From Nostoc foliaceum FACHB-393 (GTDB taxonomy: Bacteria > Cyanobacteriota > Cyanobacteriia > Cyanobacteriales > Nostocaceae), in NCBI RefSeq assembly GCF_014698505.1, contig NZ_JACJTD010000012.1:107434-171433 (forward strand): a DNA stretch of 64,000 nt, written 5' to 3'. A program made the translations under genes and the position numbers. Numbering within the stretch: position 1 is the stretch's first letter; the number at the start of each line of letters is the position of its first letter. Shown in pieces: positions 8,461 through 16,803 of this stretch. The notes under the pieces were generated by a model. It did no database searches. It was given only the letters and a program-made list of their open reading frames with translations, and had not been told where the DNA came from.

Positions 8461-8777
8461 GCCCGTTAGTCCTTTACAAGCGCTATCTCTCGCTTAATAT
8501 CACTCTTTATAGTGTGATTTTGTCAATTTAGTTGCTAATTCCTCATCGTCCCTGAGTTTGAAAACTTTTCATCGTTTGGCAGGATTTTAAATTATGGGCA
8601 TTGGGGACTAGGAACTGGGGACTGGAAAACAACTCTTATCCTAATCCCCAATGCCCATTAAGATTTTATTCCCCAACATTTTGAAGTGATTATGTCTAGG
8701 GGTGGGGGTATGAGGCGAACTGAGGAAATATTCTTGGCAATAGGGGCATAAGGCAATTAAATTTAATGGTAATTTAT

Positions 8778-9347
8778 ATGCAAACTGAATCAGAAGCGCG
8801 ATCGCTAGCACCAGAAACACGAGGAATTGGTAATACTATTCGCCTTACAGGCTGGATTACTTTCTGGATACAATTGGCAATTGGAGTGGTTTCTGTTTTA
8901 GCTTTGTTATTTGCCTTGACTGGTCGTGGATTTGTTCAGCAACAGAATGCTGGTCTTGGGATTGGCATATTTTGGGCTGTATGCGGAATTGTACTATTGT
9001 TATTCAGTCTCTATTGGGATTTTCGTTACACTCGCATAGGCAAAGCTTTAGAAAATTCCAATCCAGCTTTGCATCCTAGTAAGCCAGATACAACTAGAAT
9101 CCTCCGTCTGGGGATAGTTGTGGGTTTAGTGGGTATATTATTAACTCTCTTAGGTGCTAGTTCAACCGTATTAGTGCTAGTGGCAAAATCTATATCCCAA
9201 CCTCCAGGAGTGGCAATCACCAACCCCTATAACATTATTCGAGCGATGGATGTTTTTGTGGCGGTGGCAGACATCACTGGGATTGCTGCTCACTTTGTGG
9301 GTACTGTTGCTTCGTTATGGTTACTGGAGCGAGTGCATCAACACTAG
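8778..9347 (+). CDS. DUF3611-like membrane protein
   Basis: 189 aa from the ATG at 8778 (MQTESEARS); the ATG at 8766 would add only MVIY. Four hydrophobic segments: ITFWIQLAIGVVSVLALLFAL, a second around IGIFWAVCGIVLLLF, a third around IVVGLVGILLTLLGASS and a C-terminal one (ITGIAAHFVGTVASLWLL). The pattern fits the DUF3611 family, shared by cyanobacteria and plastids, whose function is unknown to me. Monocistronic by position. Confidence 0.65.
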   Translation: MQTESEARSLAPETRGIGNTIRLTGWITFWIQLAIGVVSVLALLFALTGRGFVQQQNAGLGIGIFWAVCGIVLLLFSLYWDFRYTRIGKALENSNPALHPSKPDTTRILRLGIVVGLVGILLTLLGASSTVLVLVAKSISQPPGVAITNPYNIIRAMDVFVAVADITGIAAHFVGTVASLWLLERVHQH

Positions 9348-9727
9348 TGCAAGAAGGGAAGAAAGCTAAGGGACTTCCAACTAAAAAAATATCCCATCGC
9401 TTTCTTGGCTGGGGAGCAGGGAGCAGGGGGGAGCAACAGTCGTGTTGAGTCCAGAATTTTTGGAGTTCCCTAATCTCAGTAACGACTATGGTAATGGGCT
9501 ATGCGTGGGTATAATCTAAGCTGCTGACACGCAAGAAATAGCGATCGCATTTAGCACTAAGGTCGCTAAACAGTTGTTTTTCTGCCGCCATTAGGTCAGT
9601 TTTAAGTATTCTAACTTTTACCTAAAGATTCAGTTTCAAGGTAGATTCTTATTACTTATGACAGTTTCTTTGAATCATCCTGGTGAGTGAAAGTATATAT
9701 ACTTACATAATAATTGAGGTTCAAAGC
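9348..9727. other. Intergenic region, no gene seen
   Basis: Contains a low-complexity GGAGCAGGGAGCAGGGGGG stretch near 9410 and one HIP1 octamer. No open frame with coding character and no RNA gene recognised. Confidence 0.4.
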
Positions 9728-9967
9728 ATGGACTCAACAGGTAAGGTTCAAACTGTGGACTCGTCCTGGTCTCTTCCACTGCCGTTGAAAGAGTATGCAA
9801 TGAGCCGAGTAACTGTCTACTTTTATAGCGACAGATGGGTTCCAATTAAATATTGTTATTTGGAAAAGGCAATTTTGCTTTACCAAAAGGCAAACTTAGA
9901 AGGTAAGGAAATTTTATTATTTCCTGATAATCTAGACCCGAATCAATTCACAAACTCTTTTAACTAA
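9728..9967 (+). CDS. Conserved-looking hypothetical protein (79 aa)
   Basis: Start chosen at the ATG at 9728 (MDSTGKVQTVDSSWSLPLPL); an upstream in-frame start at 9683 adds 15 residues with no visible ribosome binding site. The protein is soluble and mixed alpha/beta in character, with VTVYFYSDRWVPIKYCYLEKAILLYQKA in the middle. No domain recognised. It is followed by a perfect hairpin at 10023-10046, supporting that it is a transcribed gene. Confidence 0.55.
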   Translation: MDSTGKVQTVDSSWSLPLPLKEYAMSRVTVYFYSDRWVPIKYCYLEKAILLYQKANLEGKEILLFPDNLDPNQFTNSFN

Positions 9968-10022
9968 AATGCATTGAGGTAGACTATTTTTCAAAATTCT
10001 TGGCAACAAATGAATCGGCTAG

Positions 10023-10046
10023 AAAGGCGTACATAAGTACGCCTTT
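10023..10046. terminator. Bidirectional hairpin terminator
   Basis: Perfect 10-bp stem AAAGGCGTAC / GTACGCCTTT with loop ATAA, lying between the convergent small ORF (9728-9967) and the response regulator (10161-10838). T-rich flank on each side. Confidence 0.65.
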
Positions 10047-10160
10047 ACTTGTAAATGGGATTGAAATATTCACTCATAAATCCTACACTTTCTAAGTTTG
10101 GATACAGCAGTAATCTGACTTTTGCTGAGGTTTGTCTCTGTATTTTGCTGCATTTGTTTG

Positions 10161-10838
10161 CTAAACCAATCCAGAACGTAGTGCCACAACTGCTGCTTGC
10201 ACGCGATCGTCTACTGCTAATTTATTCATAATCCCTCGGACGTGAGTTTTGATGGTGTTGGGACTGAGATAAAGTTTTTCGGCAATCTCTGGGTTACTCA
10301 AACCGTCTACCATGAGTTTCAGTACTTCTAACTCGCGCCCAGATAAGTTGGCGTTGTTGCTGGTGGGTGTAGGCGGTTTGAGATTGTCAATCACTCGCCG
10401 CGCAATTTGGGGATCGAGATAAGCTGCACCATCAACTGCGGCTGCGATCGCACTTAACAATCGTTCCACACTTGCACCTTTGATGCAATATGCATCTGCA
10501 CCGCTAGATAGTGCCGCAATAATTTCTGTCTCTGTTTGATGAGATGTCAGCATCACCACATGAGTTGCTGGCAACGCCGCCTTAATTTGCTGTGTCGCGG
10601 CAATGCCATCTAATCGCGGCAATCCAATATCCATCACCACCAAGTCAGGTTTCAGTTGCAGTGCTGCTTGAACTCCCAAATAACCATCTTCGGCTTGTCC
10701 AACAATCTCTAATTGAGGATGAGCCATTAACGATTGCTCTAATCCTAGTTGCATCATCGGATCGTCTTCGACAATTAACACGCGCAACGGCGGAGCATTG
10801 GCTGGTAAATTTAAGGGATAGCGAATATCTAAAGACAT
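10161..10838 (-). CDS. NarL/FixJ-type response regulator
   Basis: 225 aa. Receiver domain at about 18-130 with the acidic pocket E24-D25-D26, phospho-acceptor Asp70 (VVMDIGLPRLDG), Thr98 and Lys120. A LuxR-type helix-turn-helix occupies about 160-222 (SGRELEVLKLMVDGLSNPEIAEKL..SPNTIKTHV). It should act as a phosphorylation-controlled DNA-binding regulator. No histidine kinase gene is adjacent, so its partner is elsewhere. A family B MITE lies directly upstream (10899-11005). Confidence 0.9.
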   Translation of the reverse strand: MSLDIRYPLNLPANAPPLRVLIVEDDPMMQLGLEQSLMAHPQLEIVGQAEDGYLGVQAALQLKPDLVVMDIGLPRLDGIAATQQIKAALPATHVVMLTSHQTETEIIAALSSGADAYCIKGASVERLLSAIAAAVDGAAYLDPQIARRVIDNLKPPTPTSNNANLSGRELEVLKLMVDGLSNPEIAEKLYLSPNTIKTHVRGIMNKLAVDDRVQAAVVALRSGLV

Positions 10839-10898
10839 TTTTATTATTTAGGAGTTAAGAGTCATTCAATTTTAGATTTTGAATTTTGAATTTTGGAT

Positions 10899-11005
10899 TA
10901 TAGCGGTTCTCATTTAGGTGAGGTGCACCCGTAGGGGCACGGCAGTGCCGTGCCCCTACACCTGGCGATATAATGTTGTACCGCATCTGAGTGGGAACCG
11001 TTATA
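10899..11005. repeat. MITE-like element, family B (TATAGCGGTTC termini), complete copy
   Basis: 107 bp with imperfect terminal inverted repeats TATAGCGGTTCTCATTTAG and the complement of CTGAGTGGGAACCGTTATA. The centre is a long perfect palindrome, GTAGGGGCACGG / CCGTGCCCCTAC. One-ended relatives occur at about 6190 and 28660. No coding capacity. Confidence 0.7.
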
Positions 11006-11094
11006 AAGGAAAAATCTAAAATTGCCCTAGTTAAGAGTTAAAAGTTATCATAAGTTTTTAGTTTAAAACTACTAACTTTCAACTCCTAACTTTT

Positions 11095-12069
11095 CTATTC
11101 TTCCACGCGATAGCCTAACTCTGCTAAACTGATCCGCGACTGTCGCCATTTTGGCTGGACTTTGACAAACAATTCGAGGTAAACTTTACCAGAAATTAAC
11201 TTTTGGATTTGTTCGCGGGCTTCGCTACCAATCGCTTTGAGCATTGCTCCGCCTTTGCCAATAAGTATGCCTTTTTGGGAATCGCGCTCAACATTGATGG
11301 TAGCAAGTACACGAGTAATGCTGGGAGTTTCTTCTACTAAATCAATAGCGATCGCTACTGAATGGGGTACTTCTTCACGAGTCAATAATAAAATTTGTTC
11401 TCGGATTAATTCACCCATAATAAAGCGTTCTGGCTGGTCAGTTACCAAGTCTGGCGGATAGTATAACGGCCCAATTTCTAAATGTTCAATTAATAATTCT
11501 TGAAGTTGCGGTAATCCTGCACTAGTCTTAGCAGAAAATTTCACGATTTCCCATTCATGTGACTGGGCCATCTGAGCGTAACTATCATCTAGAAACTGAG
11601 AATCAGCCGGTTGTTGGTCGGTTTTATTCACGCCCAGAATCACCGGGGTTTTACTGCGACTGAGCAATTCGGCAATATAGCGATCACCTGAACCACAAGC
11701 CACGGCTCCATCTACCACAAATAGGACTACATCTACCGATTCAATGGCAATTTTGGCATTTTGCACCAGTACTTCACCCAATTGATGATGGGGCTTATGA
11801 ATTCCTGGTGTATCTACAAATATTAACTGCGCCTCTGGTGTAGTCAAAATGCCGCGCAAACGGTTACGTGTTGTTTGTGCTACTGGTGATGTAATGGCAA
11901 TTTTCTGTCCTACCAATTGATTCATCAAAGTAGATTTACCGACATTTGGACGACCAACAATGCCGATGAAACCTGATTTAAATTCAGGAGGAGCTTGTGG
12001 GATGCTTACTTCTCCTGAAAAAGAGAAGTTGTAATTTTCAATACTAGTCACCTTTGGCTCCACCCTCAT
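11095..12069 (-). CDS. era: GTPase Era
   Basis: 324 aa. G1 GRPNVGKST near residue 40, G3 DTPGIHKP, G4 NKTD, and a C-terminal KH domain with GKGGAMLKAIGSEAR. Era binds the 3' end of 16S rRNA and helps mature the small ribosomal subunit. The N-terminus is about 30 residues longer than the E. coli protein, common in cyanobacteria; a later start is possible but no ATG lies close to the G domain. The start region overlaps the first unit of a 118-bp tandem duplication in the era-pfkA intergenic space. Confidence 0.95.
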   Translation of the reverse strand: MRVEPKVTSIENYNFSFSGEVSIPQAPPEFKSGFIGIVGRPNVGKSTLMNQLVGQKIAITSPVAQTTRNRLRGILTTPEAQLIFVDTPGIHKPHHQLGEVLVQNAKIAIESVDVVLFVVDGAVACGSGDRYIAELLSRSKTPVILGVNKTDQQPADSQFLDDSYAQMAQSHEWEIVKFSAKTSAGLPQLQELLIEHLEIGPLYYPPDLVTDQPERFIMGELIREQILLLTREEVPHSVAIAIDLVEETPSITRVLATINVERDSQKGILIGKGGAMLKAIGSEAREQIQKLISGKVYLELFVKVQPKWRQSRISLAELGYRVEE

Positions 12070-12293
12070 ATTTTACAGCTGGGATAACTTGGTTTTTTCT
12101 TAGACACAAAACAAGCATAAAATTACCCTGGCATTTTTAGGGATTGCTTTTGCCGAGGTTTAATCTACTACTGGCTCTACACCTATATTTTACAGCTGAG
12201 ATAACTTTGTTTTGTTTTTAGATACAAAACAAACATAAAATTACTTTGGCATTTATAAGGAGTGCATTTGCTTAGATTTAATTTGCTGCTAAC
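12056..12293. repeat. Tandem duplication of about 118 bp between era and pfkA
   Basis: Unit 1 (about 12056-12173) and unit 2 (about 12174-12293) match over most of their length, for example ATATTTTACAGCTGGGATAA against ATATTTTACAGCTGAGATAA, and CATAAAATTACCCTGGCATT against CATAAAATTACTTTGGCATT. The pair occupies the whole divergent promoter region and includes the era start-codon neighbourhood in unit 1. Confidence 0.8.
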
Positions 12294-12336
12294 TTTGGCT
12301 TAAGTTTCATCGACTACTCAATATATTTGAATCAAA

Positions 12337-13434
12337 ATGTCAATAAAAGAGATGGGAGAACGCAAACGCATAGGAATTCTTACCAGTGGAGGTGATTGTT
12401 CTGGTTTAAATGCTGTGATTAGGGCTGTAGTAAATTGTGCTGTGGATACTTACGGCTGGGAGGTTTTAGGAATTCGTCAAGCGACTTTAGGATTAATGGC
12501 GCGTCCGCCACAATTCACAAAGTTGGAAGTTGATCAAGTTGACTCGCTGTTAACTGCGGGTGGCACAATGTTAGGGACAACCAATAAAGGCGACCCTTTC
12601 GCTTTTCCAATGGCGGATGGAAGTTTATGCGATCGCTCCGAAGAAATCATTGCAGGTTATCATGAGCTAGGTTTAGATGCTTTGATTGGTATCGGCGGTG
12701 ATGGTAGCTTGGCAATTCTCCGTCGCCTCGCCCAACAAGGCGGAATTAACCTAGTTGGTATTCCCAAAACAATTGATAACGATATCGGCGTTACTGAACA
12801 CGCCATCGGTTTTGATACAGCAGTAAATATTGCCACAGAAGCACTAGATCGATTACATTTTACTGCTGCAAGTCATAGCCGAGTCATGATTTTGGAAGTA
12901 ATGGGGCGTGACGCAGGACACATAGCAATAGCTGCGGGGATTGCGGGGGGAGCAAATGTAATTTTAATTCCCGAAATTCCTTACACAGTTGAGCACATTT
13001 GCCACAAAATCAAAGAACGCCAAGAGAAAGGCAAAAACTATTGTTTGATTATTGTTTCCGAAGCGGTTCGTACCCACGATGGGGAGAATGTGACGGTTAC
13101 AAATCGCTTAGGTCAATCTCGATACGGTGGAATTGGCGAATATTTAGCAGATAAAATTATTGAGCACATTGGTGTAGAAACGCGAGTCACTGTTTTAGGA
13201 CACATTCAACGGGGTGGAACTGCTTCACCACTAGATAGATTAGTTGCAACAGCCTTTGGCGTAGCGGCGGTTAATCTAATTGCCGAAGGTAAATACGATC
13301 GCATGGTGACATGGCAAAATCGCCAAGTTTTAAGTGTACCAATTACCGAAGCGATCGCTCAATATAGTGCCGTCGATCCGAATGGTACTTTAGTTAAAAC
13401 CGCTCGTGGTATGGGTATTTATTTAGGCGACTAA
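12337..13434 (+). CDS. pfkA: 6-phosphofructokinase
   Basis: 365 aa. N-terminal nucleotide-binding loop GILTSGGDCSGLNAVIRA, then IGIGGDGSLAILRR (residues 117-130) and PKTIDNDIGVTEHAIGFDT with catalytic Asp147, and MGRDAGHIA. Gly123 in GGDGS argues for ATP as phosphoryl donor, while Lys144 (PKTIDND) is the residue seen in PPi-dependent and group III enzymes. It phosphorylates fructose 6-phosphate in glycolysis. Divergent from era. The stop codon is followed almost at once by a truncated family A MITE whose inverted arms could act as a terminator. Confidence 0.93.
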   Translation: MSIKEMGERKRIGILTSGGDCSGLNAVIRAVVNCAVDTYGWEVLGIRQATLGLMARPPQFTKLEVDQVDSLLTAGGTMLGTTNKGDPFAFPMADGSLCDRSEEIIAGYHELGLDALIGIGGDGSLAILRRLAQQGGINLVGIPKTIDNDIGVTEHAIGFDTAVNIATEALDRLHFTAASHSRVMILEVMGRDAGHIAIAAGIAGGANVILIPEIPYTVEHICHKIKERQEKGKNYCLIIVSEAVRTHDGENVTVTNRLGQSRYGGIGEYLADKIIEHIGVETRVTVLGHIQRGGTASPLDRLVATAFGVAAVNLIAEGKYDRMVTWQNRQVLSVPITEAIAQYSAVDPNGTLVKTARGMGIYLGD

Positions 13435-13437
13435 ACT

Positions 13438-13530
13438 CAATACTGTTCGGTTAAAGCAAGAGACGCGATGAATCGCCGTCTCTACAATAATTAGTCTTTT
13501 GTAGAGACGGCGATTTATTGCGTCTTTGTG
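13438..13530. repeat. MITE-like element, family A, truncated copy 2
   Basis: Starts with CAATACTGTTCGGTTAAAG, matching the left terminus of the family. Contains inverted arms AGACGCGATGAATCGCCGTC (13461-) and GACGGCGATTTATTGCGTCT (13506-). The right terminus is missing. It begins 4 bp after the pfkA stop codon and may serve as its transcription terminator. Confidence 0.65.
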
Positions 13531-13570
13531 ATGACAATTACATGAATATCTATGCCCAATGCCCCATGCT

Positions 13571-14698
13571 CTAACTCACAATTCCCAATACAAATTCGCC
13601 TTCATTCACAGCTTGATTGGTTGCGACATCATAAACCAATCCATCATGTTGAGCGCAGACATCAATTACAGTAGGTAGTTGACCTTCTTTATTAAAACTG
13701 AGAATTTGATACAGCTTTTCTCCAGTTTTGACTTTGCTACCTAATTCAATTCTCGATTGAATCATACCACCTGCGATCGCATAATATTTTTTCCGGTTGC
13801 TACTAGATGCGAAAGTCATGTCATGGGTTTTTGTGTCATCCAATAAATCAGGAATTTGCAGTACACCTTTTTGTACTAAATAATTTTTTACACCCCGTAC
13901 ACCTTTAGCGACTGACTCAGGGTTCATTTGCATTCCTGTTCCTAATTCCAGTGTCCAAGCTTCCACATCAAACTTTATTTCTCTACCCAAATCTTTAAAA
14001 CAAGCTTCCAGTGCTAACCAAGGTTTGATAAAAGCTTCATCAAAAGCATCACCATCGTATTTATCAAGTAAAACTCCGAAATCAAACCCGAAGTATTTTG
14101 CACTGTCTTCTCGATTTTGGAAGTAATAAACGTAGTCTAAAGCTTGATTTGTAGAACTATGTAAATCAATTAAGTAGTCTGCATCTAAACTGATATTTTG
14201 TAGTTTGCTGCTAAAAACTTCAGTGTAAGGAACACCACTAGGAGAATTAATTTTTTCTAAAATTTTCGCAAATTTTTGCCTAATTATAGTTAAATAATTT
14301 TGTCGAACGACCTCTAGATCAATATGAAGTTGAGATTTAGTAAAAGCTACTAAATCATCAGCTTCTTTCTCGTAATCCCAAAAGATGCGATTCCAGTCTT
14401 TAGCTTCATAAATACAGTAACGCCCAGGAGAAAAATGATGAGCGCGTTCATTCATTCCCATTGGATTACAAATGGGAACCAGCCAAATTTCTCCAGTTAA
14501 ATCTGTATCATTTACTGTTAATAAAAACTCAATTAGCTGGTGAATAACGGCATTACCAGCAATTTCTGCACCGTGAAGATTAGATTGAATATAAACCTTT
14601 TTACCAGGTTGAGCGCCGATGAATTTGTATAGTTGTAAATAGAGGCGATCGCCTGAAGCCATTTGACGTAATACAATGCTTTCAATAAATGGCAGCAT
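13571..14698 (-). CDS. AstE/ASPA-like succinylglutamate desuccinylase/aspartoacylase family hydrolase
   Basis: 375 aa. Zinc ligands of the M14-like deacylase fold are visible: His42 and Glu45 (NLHGAEIAG) and His180 (DYLIDLHSST). The C-terminal 100 residues form a beta-rich end with GGMIQSRIELGSKVKTGEKL, resembling a biotinyl/lipoyl-like barrel often attached to these enzymes. Expected to hydrolyse an N-acyl amino acid amide; the substrate is unknown. Convergent with pfkA across the family A repeat. Confidence 0.8.
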   Translation of the reverse strand: MLPFIESIVLRQMASGDRLYLQLYKFIGAQPGKKVYIQSNLHGAEIAGNAVIHQLIEFLLTVNDTDLTGEIWLVPICNPMGMNERAHHFSPGRYCIYEAKDWNRIFWDYEKEADDLVAFTKSQLHIDLEVVRQNYLTIIRQKFAKILEKINSPSGVPYTEVFSSKLQNISLDADYLIDLHSSTNQALDYVYYFQNREDSAKYFGFDFGVLLDKYDGDAFDEAFIKPWLALEACFKDLGREIKFDVEAWTLELGTGMQMNPESVAKGVRGVKNYLVQKGVLQIPDLLDDTKTHDMTFASSSNRKKYYAIAGGMIQSRIELGSKVKTGEKLYQILSFNKEGQLPTVIDVCAQHDGLVYDVATNQAVNEGEFVLGIVS

Positions 14699-14794
14699 GA
14701 AATAACTCGGTGATGATTTGAGTAAATTATCGCTGTATCTGTACTGTATTAAAAGCTTAGTTCAATAGAATTTGCTGATTAACCAGAGTTTTAC

Positions 14795-14880
14795 CCCACC
14801 CAACCCTCCCCTTGGAAAGGGGAGGGAACTAGATTTTCCGGTTTCCCCCCTTTATAAGGGGGGATTAAGGGGGGTACTTC
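14795..14880. repeat. C-rich inverted repeat typical of Nostoc intergenic DNA
   Basis: CCCTCCCCTTGGAAAGGGGAGGG and CCCCCCTTTATAAGGGGGG are each near-perfect hairpins. The same kind of sequence recurs at 28550-28640, 46390-46450, 51545-51600 and 56370-56445. Confidence 0.65.
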
Positions 14881-14881
14881 G

Positions 14882-16574
14882 ACACACGGCTTGCGTGGCG
14901 AATTAGTCAGGGGAGAGTGTATTGCCACAGCAGTTGCAGCTGGGCGTAAGTCCATGTCTATTGACAAAATGCGCCCCAGTCCCAAAGGAAATTTACCTTT
15001 ACAAGATTGGCTTGTGCCGGTGTTGTATCAGCAGGAACCCTATACGCCTTTTGTTCCTCAAAAGACAGCACCCAGTTTTGCTGATTTGATGGCGCAAGCA
15101 GACAACACCCCATAAAACAGTAAAGCTGTAGGTTTACCTGATGAAAGCGCTTATGGTTTTATTGGGCGAGATTATGAGATTTTGCGTTTAGAAAGAGCAT
15201 TTCGGCAAAATCATCTGGTTTTGGTGCAGGGAATGGGCGGTGCGGGTGGTGTTGCCGCATTTAAAGATGCAGTCACCTGTGCAGTTAATTGAGGCGTTGC
15301 GGCGGGGGTTAGATACTTTTAAGGGACAAGAGGAAGAAGGGAGAGAAAAATCTCTTACTGTATCGTTGGATTATTCTTTTGCCAAGCTGTCGGAACGAAC
15401 ACGGCAGCATTTACCATTTTTAGCGCTGTTTTCGGAACGGGTGGATGCACATTGGCTGCATAATTTTTCAGAAAGTCTTGATGATAGCTATGGACAAGCT
15501 TATCAAGCAGTATTTGGAGAGAACTTGCAAAAACCAGATTGGTTGCAGATTCTCAATGAAGCCGCCGCCGCAGGTATTGTGAAATATTTATTGGGTGATA
15601 GTATCTACAAAATTCACCCAGCACTACCTTGGTATTTGCGCCAGCAGTTAAACACAATTACTTCCCAGGAGGTGATTAACGAACTCGAAAAAAAGTTGCT
15701 GATTTTCTACGCAGCGTTGGCGGCTAAATACGATAGAGAACTCATCATTAACGCAGAACTAGCAACTTTTGTGCTGCAAGTCGAAGAACCAAATTTGTTG
15801 CAAAATCTGCGCCTTGCTGAACATCAGCAGGAATGGGCTTATGCACAATGCATTCTGCAAGCCTTGGGAAAAGTGTATGAGCGGATAGGGCGTAAACTTG
15901 AATTTAAGTCACTGCGACAACGGACGCTAAAGCACATTGGTATTCATTTGGCAGATGCCAAAGCAAAGGGTAAAGATGCTCAGGATTTCTGGATGTATCT
16001 GCGGGGTGTAGATGCCAATGAAGCCGCTCAAAATGCTGACTTGGAAGGTGCAAGGAAAGTCCATCAAGAAATTCTGGATGAACTGATAGCTGTAAATGAC
16101 TCCTCAGTGAATGACAAAATTGCCGGTGCTAATCATAATCTAGGCTATATTGCCCAAGAGCAACGGCAGTCTGATGTGGCTGTTGATTACTACAACAAGG
16201 CGCTGAAGATATATGAAGATGCCGGGGATTTGTACAATGCTGCTACTGACTATCACCAACTGGGCATGGTAGCCGAAGAGCAACGGCAGTTTGATGTGGC
16301 TGTTGATTACTATCAAAAAACCTATAAAGTTTGTGAACAATTCCGCGATTGGCGTAAGGCTTCAGCAACATTGGGTAAGTGGGGAAGGGTTTTAGAAGCT
16401 CAATAAAATTACGCTGAGGCTTTGCAAGTTCACATTCATGTTTTAGCTATTGACCAACACATTGCTACCGCTTGTGCTATTAATTTAACCCGGTTTTTTG
16501 CTTGGTCAAATTATATTCCTAAAGCTCGAACTCGTACTAGTCATTTTGCTAAATTAAATGTTCATTTTGCTTGA
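14882..16574 (+). pseudogene. Decayed CHAT - NTPase - TPR protein gene
   Basis: Four remnants lie in order. 14891-15115 encodes a CHAT-domain C-terminus (ATAVAAGRKSM, then PLQDWLVPVLYQQEP) ending in a stop. About 15140-15240 encodes YGFIGRDYEILRLERAF and LVQGMGGAG, the start of an NB-ARC-type P-loop, but the Walker A lysine and the rest of the NTPase are gone. 15240-16406 is open from a GTG and encodes the helical linker and two clear tetratricopeptide repeats. 16410-16574 carries a final TPR-like tail after another stop. Such CHAT-NTPase-TPR proteins are signalling or conflict proteins common in Nostoc. The 388-codon TPR fragment could still be translated, but the gene as a whole is disrupted. 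Confidence 0.75.
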
Positions 16575-16650
16575 ATTTTAAAGCGGTTTTCCAGCAACAG
16601 TTTTGTCCAGGTAGACTTATTTGTGCTTTGGTCTTTAATTTTCATGCTCA

Positions 16651-16680
16651 AAAAGGAGCGCTATAATAGCGCTCCTTTTT
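16651..16680. terminator. Rho-independent terminator (bidirectional)
   Basis: AAAAAGGAGCGCTA, loop TAA, TAGCGCTCCTTTTT: an 11-to-14-bp stem with A and T runs on the two sides. It serves pheT (minus strand, stop at 16804) or the decayed gene upstream on the plus strand. Confidence 0.85.
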
Positions 16681-16803
16681 AGGTTTGTTAACTTATTGCT
16701 CTGTTATTCTCAAACTGCATTGCTTTTGAGGGGTAAGACCCCCTATTTGCCAACAGCATCCGTAAAAGTTGTCGGGGATCTGGGCACCAACTTTATATAA
16801 CTT

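Noticed and set aside
14891..15115. Independent 74-aa gene
   Set aside because: It is the C-terminal end of a CHAT domain and the start of the linker of a larger decayed gene.
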